This document shows positions 1-6,084 of a DNA stretch of 6,537 nt, piece by piece; the first letter of the stretch is position 1; each line of letters begins with the position of its first letter. Location of the stretch: the NCBI GenBank assembly GCA_913046025.1, contig CAJWRP010000132.1, positions 1 to 6,537 on the forward strand. Direction: 5' to 3'. A model generated the notes under the pieces. The model searched no databases and was not told the DNA's origin. It saw only the letters and a list, made by a program, of their open reading frames with translations. The translations under genes and the position numbers were made by a program. This DNA comes from an uncultured Chloroflexota bacterium. Lineage in GTDB: Bacteria; Chloroflexota; Dehalococcoidia; SAR202; UBA11138.

Positions 1-42
1 TAGTGAACCAGGTGATTTACTGGCAATTACCAACCCCATAAG

Positions 43-522
43 TTAATGAGTTGCTTCAGCCACGTAGACTTCTGTCAGCGCGTCCTTCAGGGCCGATTCG
101 GATATAGGAAATCGTACTGACCGAGTTATGCCAGAGGCCTGCCCGCCTGTCAGCGCCTCGAATATGCCTGTTGATGCATCTATGGCCAGGCCCAAGGTGA
201 TTGCCTTGTCCTCAGCCCATGTCAGGGACCAGGCACACTCGAAAAACAGGGTATCTTCGGCAAGAAGGGAAGGGCGGACCGCAGCGCCACGGGTGGTATC
301 CATTTCACCGGCCCCAGAAAGTAGCTGCTCGTTAACGTCTTCCAGCAGGGAACAAATAAGCTCATCTAGCTCGTCAGCCTCTACCCACAGGTAACTCAGG
401 TGGCCGGTGCAGGACTCGTCCACCGGCAGCTGGCTCTTCACGCGGTTAATGAAGTCCAAGGCCTCCGTGTGATAACCGACTAGCAGCTTGGCCCTCTCCA
501 GCCATGCGTTTGATTCAGTCAT
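43..522 (-). CDS. Hypothetical protein, 159 aa, translationally coupled to the cyclase gene
   Basis: I do not recognise the family. The protein is acidic and apparently soluble, with no signal peptide or membrane segment. Residues 1-75 read as amphipathic helices rich in Leu, Glu and Asp (e.g. VEADELDELICSLLEDVNEQ). The second half (about 90-145) reads as beta strands (FFECAWSLTW, AITLGLAIDASTGIFEAL) and is followed by a final helix. The ATG at 520-522 is chosen because GGAGAGG lies about 6 nt upstream on the minus strand. The frame stays open to 651, but a start there would overlap the upstream cyclase gene by 137 nt. The chosen start overlaps the cyclase stop in an ATGACTGA arrangement (8 nt), so the two are probably one operon with coupled translation. 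A role linked to the cyclase is only inferred from this. The stop (TAA) is at 43-45. Confidence 0.72.
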   Translation of the reverse strand: MTESNAWLERAKLLVGYHTEALDFINRVKSQLPVDESCTGHLSYLWVEADELDELICSLLEDVNEQLLSGAGEMDTTRGAAVRPSLLAEDTLFFECAWSLTWAEDKAITLGLAIDASTGIFEALTGGQASGITRSVRFPISESALKDALTEVYVAEATH

Positions 523-1153
523 GGCTGACCTCTCCACTGGTGATGGGCATCGTATTCGGCGTGTTGTCCATGAGAATGGCCCTTGCTGGCGCTCCGTCGC
601 ACCCTTGTAATCGCAGTGGCAGGCACACCAGCCAGTAGTTACCTGGCTCAACGTTGTCCAAGGCCAGGTTTTCTACGATGATTGTTTCTGTCTTTAACAG
701 TGTCTGGTGCACAGCAAGGTGCAGGGACGCGGGCGCGTCTACTGATGATGAGTCGATGCCAACCAGCTTGACTCCGGCTTCCACGAGGCGTACCGCGGCT
801 TCACGAGACAGGTATCCTGTAGACTGCTTGGTTCGGATCAAGAGACGTTTCGTGTCAGACGGCACTTCCATGCGATCCAAGTCTTGAATTGATATGCCCA
901 TATTTGTATTGCAATAAATGACGGTGCAGGACCCAACCAGCGCATCCAAAGCGATGTTATCAATCGTGTTTCCGCCGCTGATAAGATGGTTTGGTGCATC
1001 AACGTGGGTTCCGGTGTGCGAACCCATGGAGATTTTAGATAGGCTATAGGGTGCTCCGGTGGACACGTCAGACAGCGTTTCGATAGAAACCGTCGGGTCT
1101 CCGGGGTAGACTTTCATGGATTCTGATATGGGTTGGGTAATATCGTAGATCAT
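515..1153 (-). CDS. Cyclase / kynurenine formamidase-like metal-dependent hydrolase
   Basis: This is a 212-residue member of the cyclase family (PF04199; KynB-like), cytosolic metal-dependent hydrolases that open amide, ester or lactone bonds. The signature H-x-G-T-H-x-D-x-P-x-H is intact as HTGTHVDAPNH (H46, H50, D52, H56). Downstream, H149 and E161 (in IIVENLALDNVEPG) keep the 12-residue spacing of the remaining metal ligands known from bacterial KynB. The C-terminal LPLRLQGCDGAPARAIL is also typical. All expected metal and catalytic residues are therefore present, and the length is normal. True kynurenine formamidase activity is not established: no tryptophan-catabolism genes are near, and most family members have unknown substrates. 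The start has only a weak GAG 7 nt upstream. The gene is divergent from mtaB and overlaps the next gene by 8 nt. Confidence 0.9.
   Translation of the reverse strand: MIYDITQPISESMKVYPGDPTVSIETLSDVSTGAPYSLSKISMGSHTGTHVDAPNHLISGGNTIDNIALDALVGSCTVIYCNTNMGISIQDLDRMEVPSDTKRLLIRTKQSTGYLSREAAVRLVEAGVKLVGIDSSSVDAPASLHLAVHQTLLKTETIIVENLALDNVEPGNYWLVCLPLRLQGCDGAPARAILMDNTPNTMPITSGEVSHD
523..540 (-). promoter_or_regulatory. Ribosome binding site inside the cyclase 3' end
   Basis: On the minus strand GGAGAGG is followed by TCAGCC and then ATG. It lies within the last codons of the cyclase gene and supports reinitiation at the downstream 159-aa gene. It decides the start at 522 over the longer open frame. 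Confidence 0.6.
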
Positions 1154-1191
1154 ATGGGCACTCGTGGCGCATTAAGTTGTCTATTTTCTCG

Positions 1192-1221
1192 TTGACGCGG
1201 TATTAGACCGGTTCCTATAAT
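1192..1221 (+). promoter_or_regulatory. Sigma70-type promoter for mtaB
   Basis: TTGACG (1192-1197) and a perfect TATAAT (1216-1221) are separated by 18 nt in the 100-bp region between the divergent cyclase and mtaB genes. The expected transcription start is near 1228. That leaves a leader of about 27 nt to the ATG at 1255 and makes the TTG at 1237 an unlikely start. Confidence 0.7.
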
Positions 1222-1254
1222 AACATTCATAACGCTTTGAACGCGAGTATGCCC

Positions 1255-2580
1255 ATGTTTGTGGACAAAAACACTTTACCGACTATTGCAATTGAGACTC
1301 AAGGATGCAAGCTGAATCAGGCGGATTCCTTGTTGCTTTCACGCGCGTTTGTCGAATCGGGATTTCGACATGTGGATGCCGGGCAACCCGCTGATGTCTA
1401 TGTAGTTAACAGTTGCACCGTAACCCATGTTGCCGACCGCAAGGCGCGGAGTTCGTTGCGGTCGGCACGCCGGCGTAACCCAGAAGCAACCATTGTGGCC
1501 ACTGGCTGCTACGCCCAACGCTCTCCAGGCGAACTCAAACAGATAGACGAGATTGACATTGTTGTCGGTAACACTGACAAGTCGACGCTAGTCAGGCAGG
1601 TCATCGAGTGGATTGGTTTGCCAGATGACGTTCGGCCCATAGGCGAGACAATTAGTTGCCTTTCCAATGCGCCCCGTCGCACCCGGGCGATGGTCAAGAT
1701 TCAGGAGGGGTGTGACCAGGTCTGCGCCTATTGCATCGTGCCTAAGGTGCGGGGCAGGGAGCGCAGCATTCCCACGGACCAGATAATTAAAGAAGTCAGG
1801 TCCCTTGTGGCCCAAGGTTATAAAGAGGTCGTGTTAACTGGAACCCAGCTGGGCACTTATGGATTCGAGTGGCCGGATGCCAACCTTCGGCAACTGATCC
1901 ACAGGGTGCTCGCGGAGACTGATGTTCCTCGCTTGCGAGTCTCATCTCTTCAGCCCCAGGAAATCGACGAAGCTCTGCTGAAATGCTGGGCCGATAAGAG
2001 GCTATGCCCGCATTTCCACCTTCCTTTACAAAGTGGAAGTGATTCCATCCTGAAAGCCATGAGGCGCCGATACACTTCCAGGCGATACGCGGAGGCCGTC
2101 GAAATCATTCGAAACCAGGTTGAGCACGCCTCCATTACTGCGGACGCGATCGTAGGGTTCCCCTCCGAGACGGACGACGATTTTGAACGCACTTACCGGT
2201 TGTGTGAAACCATTCAATTCGCGGACATACACGTGTTCCCATACTCGATTCGTCCTGGCACCAGCGCCGCTTACTCTCCTGAACAGGTGGCTTCTGAGGT
2301 AAAGACGATTCGGGCACGAAGGCTTCTGGGCCTAGCAGAGCGGCAGTCAGTGAAATTTAGAAAAGGCCTTATCGGGAGCAGGCGCACCGTACTATGGGAA
2401 ACTTGCAGGCAAGAAGCTGGCGAACAAGAGGACGGGCGCATAACCTGGTCTGGATTGACGGAAGACTACATAAGAGTTTGGACCACTGGGGGAACAAATA
2501 TGGCAAATGAGATTACTCCGGTAAGGATGATATCCTTTGATGAGGGCTTTGTACGAGCAGTGGTTTTGGGTTCCCCATAG
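1255..2580 (+). CDS. mtaB: tRNA t6A37 C2-methylthiotransferase MtaB (radical SAM)
   Basis: MtaB adds a methylthio group to C2 of N6-threonylcarbamoyladenosine at tRNA position 37, stabilising decoding of ANN codons. Counted from the ATG at 1255 (441 aa), the N-terminal UPF0004 domain carries the cluster ligands C18 (ETQGCKLNQAD), C54 (NSCTVT) and C85 (ATGCYAQ). The radical SAM core has CxxxCxxC at C153, C157 and C160 (EGCDQVCAYC), followed by IVPKVRGRERS. A TRAM-like RNA-binding tail closes the protein from about 365 (VLWE, GLTEDYIRVW). ETQGCKLNQADS and LTGTQLGTYG favour MtaB over MiaB or RimO. The frame is open to a TTG at 1237, with ATGs at 1249 and 1255. I chose 1255 because GAG sits 7 nt before it, although 1249 is possible. 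The gene is transcribed alone and ends at a strong terminator. Confidence 0.93.
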   Translation: MFVDKNTLPTIAIETQGCKLNQADSLLLSRAFVESGFRHVDAGQPADVYVVNSCTVTHVADRKARSSLRSARRRNPEATIVATGCYAQRSPGELKQIDEIDIVVGNTDKSTLVRQVIEWIGLPDDVRPIGETISCLSNAPRRTRAMVKIQEGCDQVCAYCIVPKVRGRERSIPTDQIIKEVRSLVAQGYKEVVLTGTQLGTYGFEWPDANLRQLIHRVLAETDVPRLRVSSLQPQEIDEALLKCWADKRLCPHFHLPLQSGSDSILKAMRRRYTSRRYAEAVEIIRNQVEHASITADAIVGFPSETDDDFERTYRLCETIQFADIHVFPYSIRPGTSAAYSPEQVASEVKTIRARRLLGLAERQSVKFRKGLIGSRRTVLWETCRQEAGEQEDGRITWSGLTEDYIRVWTTGGTNMANEITPVRMISFDEGFVRAVVLGSP

Positions 2581-2614
2581 CTATAGTTTTAGAACGATGA
2601 AGCGTTTCACGGGC

Positions 2615-2656
2615 AATAAAAAGAGGGCCCGGAGAAATCCAGGCCCTCTTTTTATT
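2615..2656. terminator. Bidirectional rho-independent terminator
   Basis: A perfect 15-bp inverted repeat has left arm AATAAAAAGAGGGCC (2615-2629) and right arm GGCCCTCTTTTTATT (2642-2656), with a 12-nt loop that contains a further GG/CC pair. The A/T ends give a T-run after the GC stem on both strands. It lies between the stop of mtaB (plus) and the stop of the MBL-fold gene (minus), so it can end both convergent transcripts. Confidence 0.92.
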
Positions 2657-2680
2657 AAGAAGCAATGATTGCGGTCTTGC

Positions 2681-3517
2681 TTAGACCTCTACTGGTAGGA
2701 GCTGAGGCGTGCCATTCTTTTTATGCACGTAACCTGCATTGTGATCGTTGCCGTGTCCGAAAATAACAAGCCAACCGCCGTCCACTGCCATATCCAGGAA
2801 ATCTTTCTTCTGCACTAATGTCTCGTTTGGATGCTCATCCATGGCCGGGATGTTGGGCAGAGGAAGGTGATGCGCTGTGGGAATGAGATCACTCACATAC
2901 GCCACCTTCTCACTTCCTCGCTCAACCAGCACTATCTGGTGTCCAGCCGAAGGGCCATTCGTTACCTTTACCGTAAGGCCTTCAATGACTTCGTGGTCAC
3001 CGTCAACCAATTCCACAAGACCTTTTTCTTCCAAAGGCAGAAAATCATTTTCGTAGAAGGCGTGCTTGAAGCGCTCGTTAGGGCTGTTGGCTTGCTCCCA
3101 GCTGCTCTTCTGGATCAGGTACTTGGCCTTGGGAAAGGTTGGTACCGCGTTGCCGGAGCGATCCAGCTTTGTGCAGCCACCGCTGTGGTCGAACTGCAAA
3201 TTACTGAGCACTACGACGTCAATATCCCTGGCAGTAAGCCCCAGGGCTCTCAGGCCTTTCAGTAGCTTATTGCCATTCAGTCCGTAGGCCTCTTTGAACT
3301 TGTCCTGGCGTTTTGAGCCCGCTCCAGTATCGACGAGAATGTTGACCTTAGGAGTTCGAACCAACATGCAGTTCAATGCCAAACGGATGCGATTTCGTCG
3401 GTCGGGTTTAATCTTAGTTTCCCATTGAGATTTTGGCACCTGCCCAAACACAGAGCCGCCATCCATGAGTATGGTGCCGTCGCTTACAATGTTTATATCC
3501 GTCGTTCCAAGATTCAC
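2681..3517 (-). CDS. MBL-fold metallo-hydrolase-like protein with depleted zinc site 1
   Basis: This 278-residue protein has the layout of secreted-substrate or lactonase-type metallo-beta-lactamase-fold hydrolases: ILVDTGAG (60-67), a metal motif region at 105-113, PTFPKAKYLIQ (126-136), GHQIVLVE (192-199), SDLIPTAHHLPLP (209-221) and a late FGHGND (253-258). The usual HxHxDH reads N106-L-Q108-F-D110-H111. The position of the first His of the TPGHxxGH motif is P189 (TNGPSAGHQ). By alignment with the AHL lactonase AiiA these three are the zinc-1 ligands. The zinc-2 set (D110, H111, bridging D210, H255) remains. The protein may be a mononuclear enzyme or have lost hydrolase activity. The GTG start (3515-3517) has GAGGT 9 nt upstream and a stop codon immediately before it. 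The substrate is unknown. Confidence 0.88.
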   Translation of the reverse strand: MNLGTTDINIVSDGTILMDGGSVFGQVPKSQWETKIKPDRRNRIRLALNCMLVRTPKVNILVDTGAGSKRQDKFKEAYGLNGNKLLKGLRALGLTARDIDVVVLSNLQFDHSGGCTKLDRSGNAVPTFPKAKYLIQKSSWEQANSPNERFKHAFYENDFLPLEEKGLVELVDGDHEVIEGLTVKVTNGPSAGHQIVLVERGSEKVAYVSDLIPTAHHLPLPNIPAMDEHPNETLVQKKDFLDMAVDGGWLVIFGHGNDHNAGYVHKKNGTPQLLPVEV

Positions 3518-3896
3518 TCAGTTGCACCTCAAAAAAAATTCTGTGATTGACCCGTCGTTTGGCACTAATAAATACGCTACACACACATTTGGCCGACTTA
3601 TATGATTAATATTGGAGTACAGCTACGCCCTGCATTACCTAGTTTAGGAAGCACACAGGCCAAAATTTACCAACCTGCTATGTACTATCCAACAATTGCT
3701 CAGCCACTCTAACCAAGAGCGAACAAATATGTCCACAATATGCAAATCCAAGCAGGCGATTTATCTTTTGATTAGTGCGCCTGCCACACACTCGAACGAA
3801 GAGCTATGCCATATATAAAAGCACACCACTGTATTAAGCATTGTTGAGGGTATTAAGGCGAAATTGGCGTGCAATAAGATGCTATGCGTTAAGCGC

Positions 3897-3980
3897 GGGA
3901 AGGGCTTTATCAAGTCTTCCGTCGTTACGCTTGGCGCCGGAAATCACTGTTTGATTTCGTGAGAGCAACCCCCTTACCCT
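3897..3980 (-). ncRNA. Candidate structured RNA (speculative)
   Basis: Read on the minus strand, GGGTAAGGG (3979-3971) can pair with CCCTTCCC (3904-3897) as an 8-bp stem with one bulged U. The stem encloses a perfect 7-bp hairpin, GAAATCA/TGATTTC with a 5-nt loop (3958-3940), and weaker pairings between 3911 and 3942. The outer stem would begin one nucleotide after the predicted start of the promoter at 3988-4016. No known riboswitch or RNA family was recognised. No T-tract follows, so the 3' end is unknown, and it could instead be part of a long leader of the MBL-fold gene. Confidence 0.2.
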
Positions 3981-3987
3981 CATTCAG

Positions 3988-4016
3988 AAAATACCCCCGC
4001 CGACCGCAAAAGTCAA
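3988..4016 (-). promoter_or_regulatory. Candidate minus-strand sigma70-type promoter
   Basis: On the minus strand TTGACT (4016-4011) and TATTTT (3993-3988) are 17 nt apart. The predicted start is the A at 3980, seven nt after the -10 box. It would drive transcription toward the MBL-fold gene about 460 nt downstream, or a separate small RNA. The -10 matches the consensus at 4 of 6 positions. Confidence 0.35.
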
Positions 4017-4222
4017 GGCTTTTTATGGTTTATTTTTGGGAAATAGTCAAAATAGTACAACGCAATTGTGATGAATGAAATGTTATTCATAGAACGTCTG
4101 CAGCTAAACCTATTTAATGCTCTAATAACGCTGTTAAATCACACTAAGTCTACTGTATTGACTCACTTCACATGCAGAGCGGTGAACCTAACTGGGAAAA
4201 TTAACAGTGTTCTTCCCCCAAA

Positions 4223-4252
4223 GAAATTACGAACCCGTTCCTGGTAAATTTC
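4223..4252 (-). terminator. Possible weak terminator hairpin after the aminotransferase gene
   Basis: On the minus strand the arm GAAATTTAC begins in the stop codon of the aminotransferase gene at 4252. It pairs with GTAATTTC (4230-4223) with one bulged T, and an inner GAA/TTC pairing continues the stem. Only three T residues follow before a G-run, so efficient intrinsic termination is doubtful. Confidence 0.3.
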
Positions 4253-5535
4253 TAGCCCTTCAACTTTTGAACGACGGAACTGAAGGCATCAAGAGTTTTC
4301 TGAATGTCTGCCTGGTCATGGGACACCGATACGTAGAATTTGGTGTCGCCTTTCAGCACCCCTTCTTCCAACAATAGTGCATTGAACTGGGTCAACATCT
4401 CTTTATCCGTTCTCAGTGTGGAACGGTAGTCGGTTATCTCTTCATCTGTAAAGAATACATCGAACAGAGGAGATTCACCTACGACCTTGGCAGGTATCTC
4501 GGCCTCATCCATCAGTCGTTGTAGTTCGTCTTTCAAAGTCAGACCTGTGGCGAAAAGCCTTTCGTAGGTGCCCGGCCTCTTGAGTATCTCGAGAGTGGCC
4601 AGGCCTGCTACGGCGGCTATAGGATTTCCGCTAAGAGTCCCGATCTGAGGTACGAAGGCGTCGGGCTCAGCATTACGGTCGAAGTGGGCCATCATTTCGT
4701 CCTTGCCCGCCACCAGGGCTAGAGGAAAACCGCCGGCCATTACCTTTCCCATAGTGCATAGGTCCGGAGTCACCCCATAGAATTCCTGTGCACCACCGTA
4801 GGCGAATCGAAAACCAGTCACTATCTCGTCAAAGATTAGAGGTATCTGGTATTGGTTTGTTACTTTTCTTAAACCTTGTAGAAAACCTTGTTTTGGTGGA
4901 ATAAGTCGTTGAAATGGCTCAACTATGACGGCGGCAAGCTCGTCGTGATATCTTTCGATAATCGCTGTGGTAGTCTCCAGATCATTAAACGGAGCTATCA
5001 GCATCTCATTTTCGATAGATTTGGGAATGCCCGCAGAGTCCGGAGTGGCCTGGGGGTAGTCCACAGGATTTGTTGTAATCATGCTCATCAGAGCGTAGTC
5101 ATGCATCCCGTGATAACCACCCTCGAATTTGAGGATTTTGTCGCGTCTACGAAACGCCCTGGCTGCTCGCATCGCGAAAAGTGTTGCTTCCGTACCGCTA
5201 CTGGTGAAACGGACCTTGTCTGCGCACGCCACAGCGCGGACAATCTCTTCGGCGAGTTCAATCGCGTGTTCGTTGTTGGCAAAGAAGGTTGTGCCCCTGT
5301 CCAGCTGCTGGTGGACCGCGGCGATTACCTCAGGGTGGGCGTGGCCTATGAGCATGGGGCCAGAGCCCATCAGGTAATCGACGTACTCGTTTCCGCTGGC
5401 ATCTCTTACGCGGCCTGCCTTTCCGTCAGCGATAACGATTCCGATGCCGATGTTGCCCAGGTTGCCTCCCGGCAGGACCTTTCGGGCCCTCTCTGCAATT
5501 TGTTTCTCTCTGTCGGTAATCTGTCGCTCGGGCAA
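4252..5535 (-). CDS. Class III PLP enzyme, glutamate-1-semialdehyde aminomutase-like
   Basis: This 427-residue fold-type I pyridoxal-phosphate enzyme is the usual length for glutamate-1-semialdehyde 2,1-aminomutase relatives. Visible features are the phosphate-binding SSGTEAT (112-118), the ring-stacking GGYHG (139-143), DEIVTGFR with cofactor-binding D236, the Schiff-base lysine K264 in TMGKVMAGGFP, and GTLSGNPIAAVAG (299-311). The catalytic core is therefore intact. The N-terminal PGGVNSPVRAF signature of true HemL is not kept: here it is LPGGNLGNIGIG. I therefore do not call hemL, and the substrate is unknown. The frame stays open to a TTG at 5616, but the TTG at 5533-5535 is chosen because a strong GAGGAGG sits 5 nt before it and the protein then has the family's normal N-terminus. 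No in-frame ATG is near. It is a single gene with its own upstream promoter. Confidence 0.9.
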   Translation of the reverse strand: MPERQITDREKQIAERARKVLPGGNLGNIGIGIVIADGKAGRVRDASGNEYVDYLMGSGPMLIGHAHPEVIAAVHQQLDRGTTFFANNEHAIELAEEIVRAVACADKVRFTSSGTEATLFAMRAARAFRRRDKILKFEGGYHGMHDYALMSMITTNPVDYPQATPDSAGIPKSIENEMLIAPFNDLETTTAIIERYHDELAAVIVEPFQRLIPPKQGFLQGLRKVTNQYQIPLIFDEIVTGFRFAYGGAQEFYGVTPDLCTMGKVMAGGFPLALVAGKDEMMAHFDRNAEPDAFVPQIGTLSGNPIAAVAGLATLEILKRPGTYERLFATGLTLKDELQRLMDEAEIPAKVVGESPLFDVFFTDEEITDYRSTLRTDKEMLTQFNALLLEEGVLKGDTKFYVSVSHDQADIQKTLDAFSSVVQKLKG

Positions 5536-5549
5536 CGGGTCCTCCTCAA
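5536..5549 (-). promoter_or_regulatory. Strong Shine-Dalgarno for a TTG start
   Basis: The minus strand reads GAGGAGG-ACCCG-TTG. The 5-nt spacing and near-perfect anti-16S match fix the aminotransferase start at 5535 instead of the upstream end of the open frame. Confidence 0.8.
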
Positions 5550-5626
5550 TATGCGCTGAAACGCCTGATAAATCCCTGATCCATGGTAGAGAGCAGCATA
5601 TCCGCAGGCTGCCCAAATTGGCCGCG

Positions 5627-5635
5627 ATTATATCA
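5627..5635 (-). promoter_or_regulatory. Extended -10 promoter for the aminotransferase gene
   Basis: The minus strand carries TGATATAAT, a perfect extended -10 (TGn followed by TATAAT). There is no good -35 at 16-18 nt, as expected for this promoter class. Transcription would start near 5620, giving a leader of about 85 nt. Confidence 0.5.
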
Positions 5636-5767
5636 GGATCGGAGCGGTAGCGGAAGCAGAAATACTCACCTATAATTGGTGCCGTTGTTTAGCCTTGTTG
5701 GCAGCAAATACCATGTTTTTAAGACGACTAGAAGTATCATGTTGGCAATCATCTCAGGAGGTCCCCC

Positions 5768-6028
5768 GTGGACATAAAAATTGAATCAGGCGATATAACC
5801 GAACAAGAGGCTGGTGCAATTATAGTCAGCCTGTTTGAAGGCGTAGCGTCTCAAGACGGGACGACTAGGGCGGTGGATACTGCATTAGGCGGTGCCATAT
5901 CCAGTCTGATAGAAGATGGTGAGATCAAAGGCAAGAAGGCGGCATTCATGAAGCGTGTCATCGATTCGAGGGCAATATTCAAAATCGGTGGCCCACTGCT
6001 CGCCTATTCAAAAGGAAAGATGTTCTGA
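5768..6028 (+). CDS. Hybrid ORF: leucyl aminopeptidase N-terminus joined to NADH dehydrogenase-like tail
   Basis: The 86-residue frame starts at a GTG with AGGAGGT 5 nt upstream. Residues 1-56 ([46 protein letters not shown]) match the N-terminal domain of M17 leucyl aminopeptidases as found in Dehalococcoidia-like bacteria. A complete enzyme has about 500 residues. After K57 the similarity stops. [29 protein letters not shown] instead resembles the extreme C-terminus (membrane-anchoring helix) of Firmicute type II NADH dehydrogenases. The frame is kept across the join. Neither half has its catalytic part, so the product is unlikely to be functional. The following YuiB-like gene also has a Firmicute character, so the join marks a change of source. 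This is an assembly chimera or a recombination product. The family assignments come from memory of typical sequences, and the NDH-2 one is the less certain. Confidence 0.65.
   Translation: MDIKIESGDITEQEAGAIIVSLFEGVASQDGTTRAVDTALGGAISSLIEDGEIKGKKAAFMKRVIDSRAIFKIGGPLLAYSKGKMF
5924..5947. other. Probable chimeric junction
   Basis: This is the stretch encoding I-K-G-K-K-A-A-F, where the leucyl aminopeptidase-like sequence passes into the NADH dehydrogenase-like tail. Both families commonly have a short Lys/Gly-rich run here, so shared bases such as AAAGGCAAGAAGGC could have mediated the join. The exact breakpoint cannot be placed without homologues from both sources. Confidence 0.5.
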
Positions 6029-6043
6029 TACAACTGATATGAC

Positions 6044-6079
6044 AGGCATGGGTATTGCTTTAATGCCCGTGCCTTTTTT
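6044..6079 (+). terminator. Rho-independent terminator after the hybrid ORF
   Basis: GGCATGGGTATT (6045-6056) pairs with AATGCCCGTGCC (6062-6073), with two G-T wobbles and a 5-nt loop. TTTTTT (6074-6079) follows. It lies 16 nt after the stop at 6028 and fits as the native terminator of the gene whose 3' end is present here. Confidence 0.85.
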
Positions 6080-6084
6080 CATGT

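Larger units (their letters stand above)
3518..4251. other. 734-bp intergenic region without a recognisable protein gene
   Basis: The stretch between two minus-strand genes is visibly richer in A and T than its flanks and is broken by stops in all frames I followed. No tRNA T-loop consensus, insertion-sequence end or CRISPR repeat was seen. It holds several small inverted repeats, including 3940-3958, 4071-4090 and 4223-4252, and a candidate minus-strand promoter at 3988-4016. It could contain the leader of the MBL-fold gene, a small RNA, or a decayed gene. Confidence 0.6.

Noticed and set aside
523..651. N-terminal extension of the 159-aa protein up to 651 on the minus strand
   Set aside because: It would overlap the well-supported cyclase gene by 137 nt, is rich in Cys and Arg like an out-of-frame reading, and a good SD supports the start at 522.
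2831..3265. Plus-strand 144-codon open frame opposite the MBL-fold gene
   Set aside because: It is an antisense shadow of a gene with clear family motifs and has no domain of its own.
3785..3810. Minus-strand GTTCGAG resembling a tRNA T-loop
   Set aside because: The loop lacks the closing C of GTTCRANNC, and no acceptor, D or anticodon stems could be built around it.
3832..3857. Direct repeat TATTAAG, 19 bp apart
   Set aside because: Two 7-bp copies in AT-rich DNA are expected by chance, and there is no third copy or flanking structure.
4131..4207. Distant inverted repeat CTGTTAA / TTAACAG
   Set aside because: Seven base pairs separated by 63 nt with no extension on either side is not convincing as a structure or element end.
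4888..5559. Plus-strand 223-codon open frame opposite the aminotransferase gene
   Set aside because: It is wholly antisense to a gene with intact PLP motifs and shows no recognisable domain.
5536..5616. N-terminal extension of the aminotransferase to a TTG at 5616
   Set aside because: It lacks an SD, encodes no family-like sequence, and includes the likely promoter's transcribed leader. GAGGAGG before the TTG at 5535 is far stronger.
5671..5676. TATAAT on the plus strand upstream of the hybrid ORF
   Set aside because: It has no acceptable -35 at 16-18 nt (TAGCGG at 17) and no TGn extension. It could still be the promoter, but I cannot support it well enough to list.
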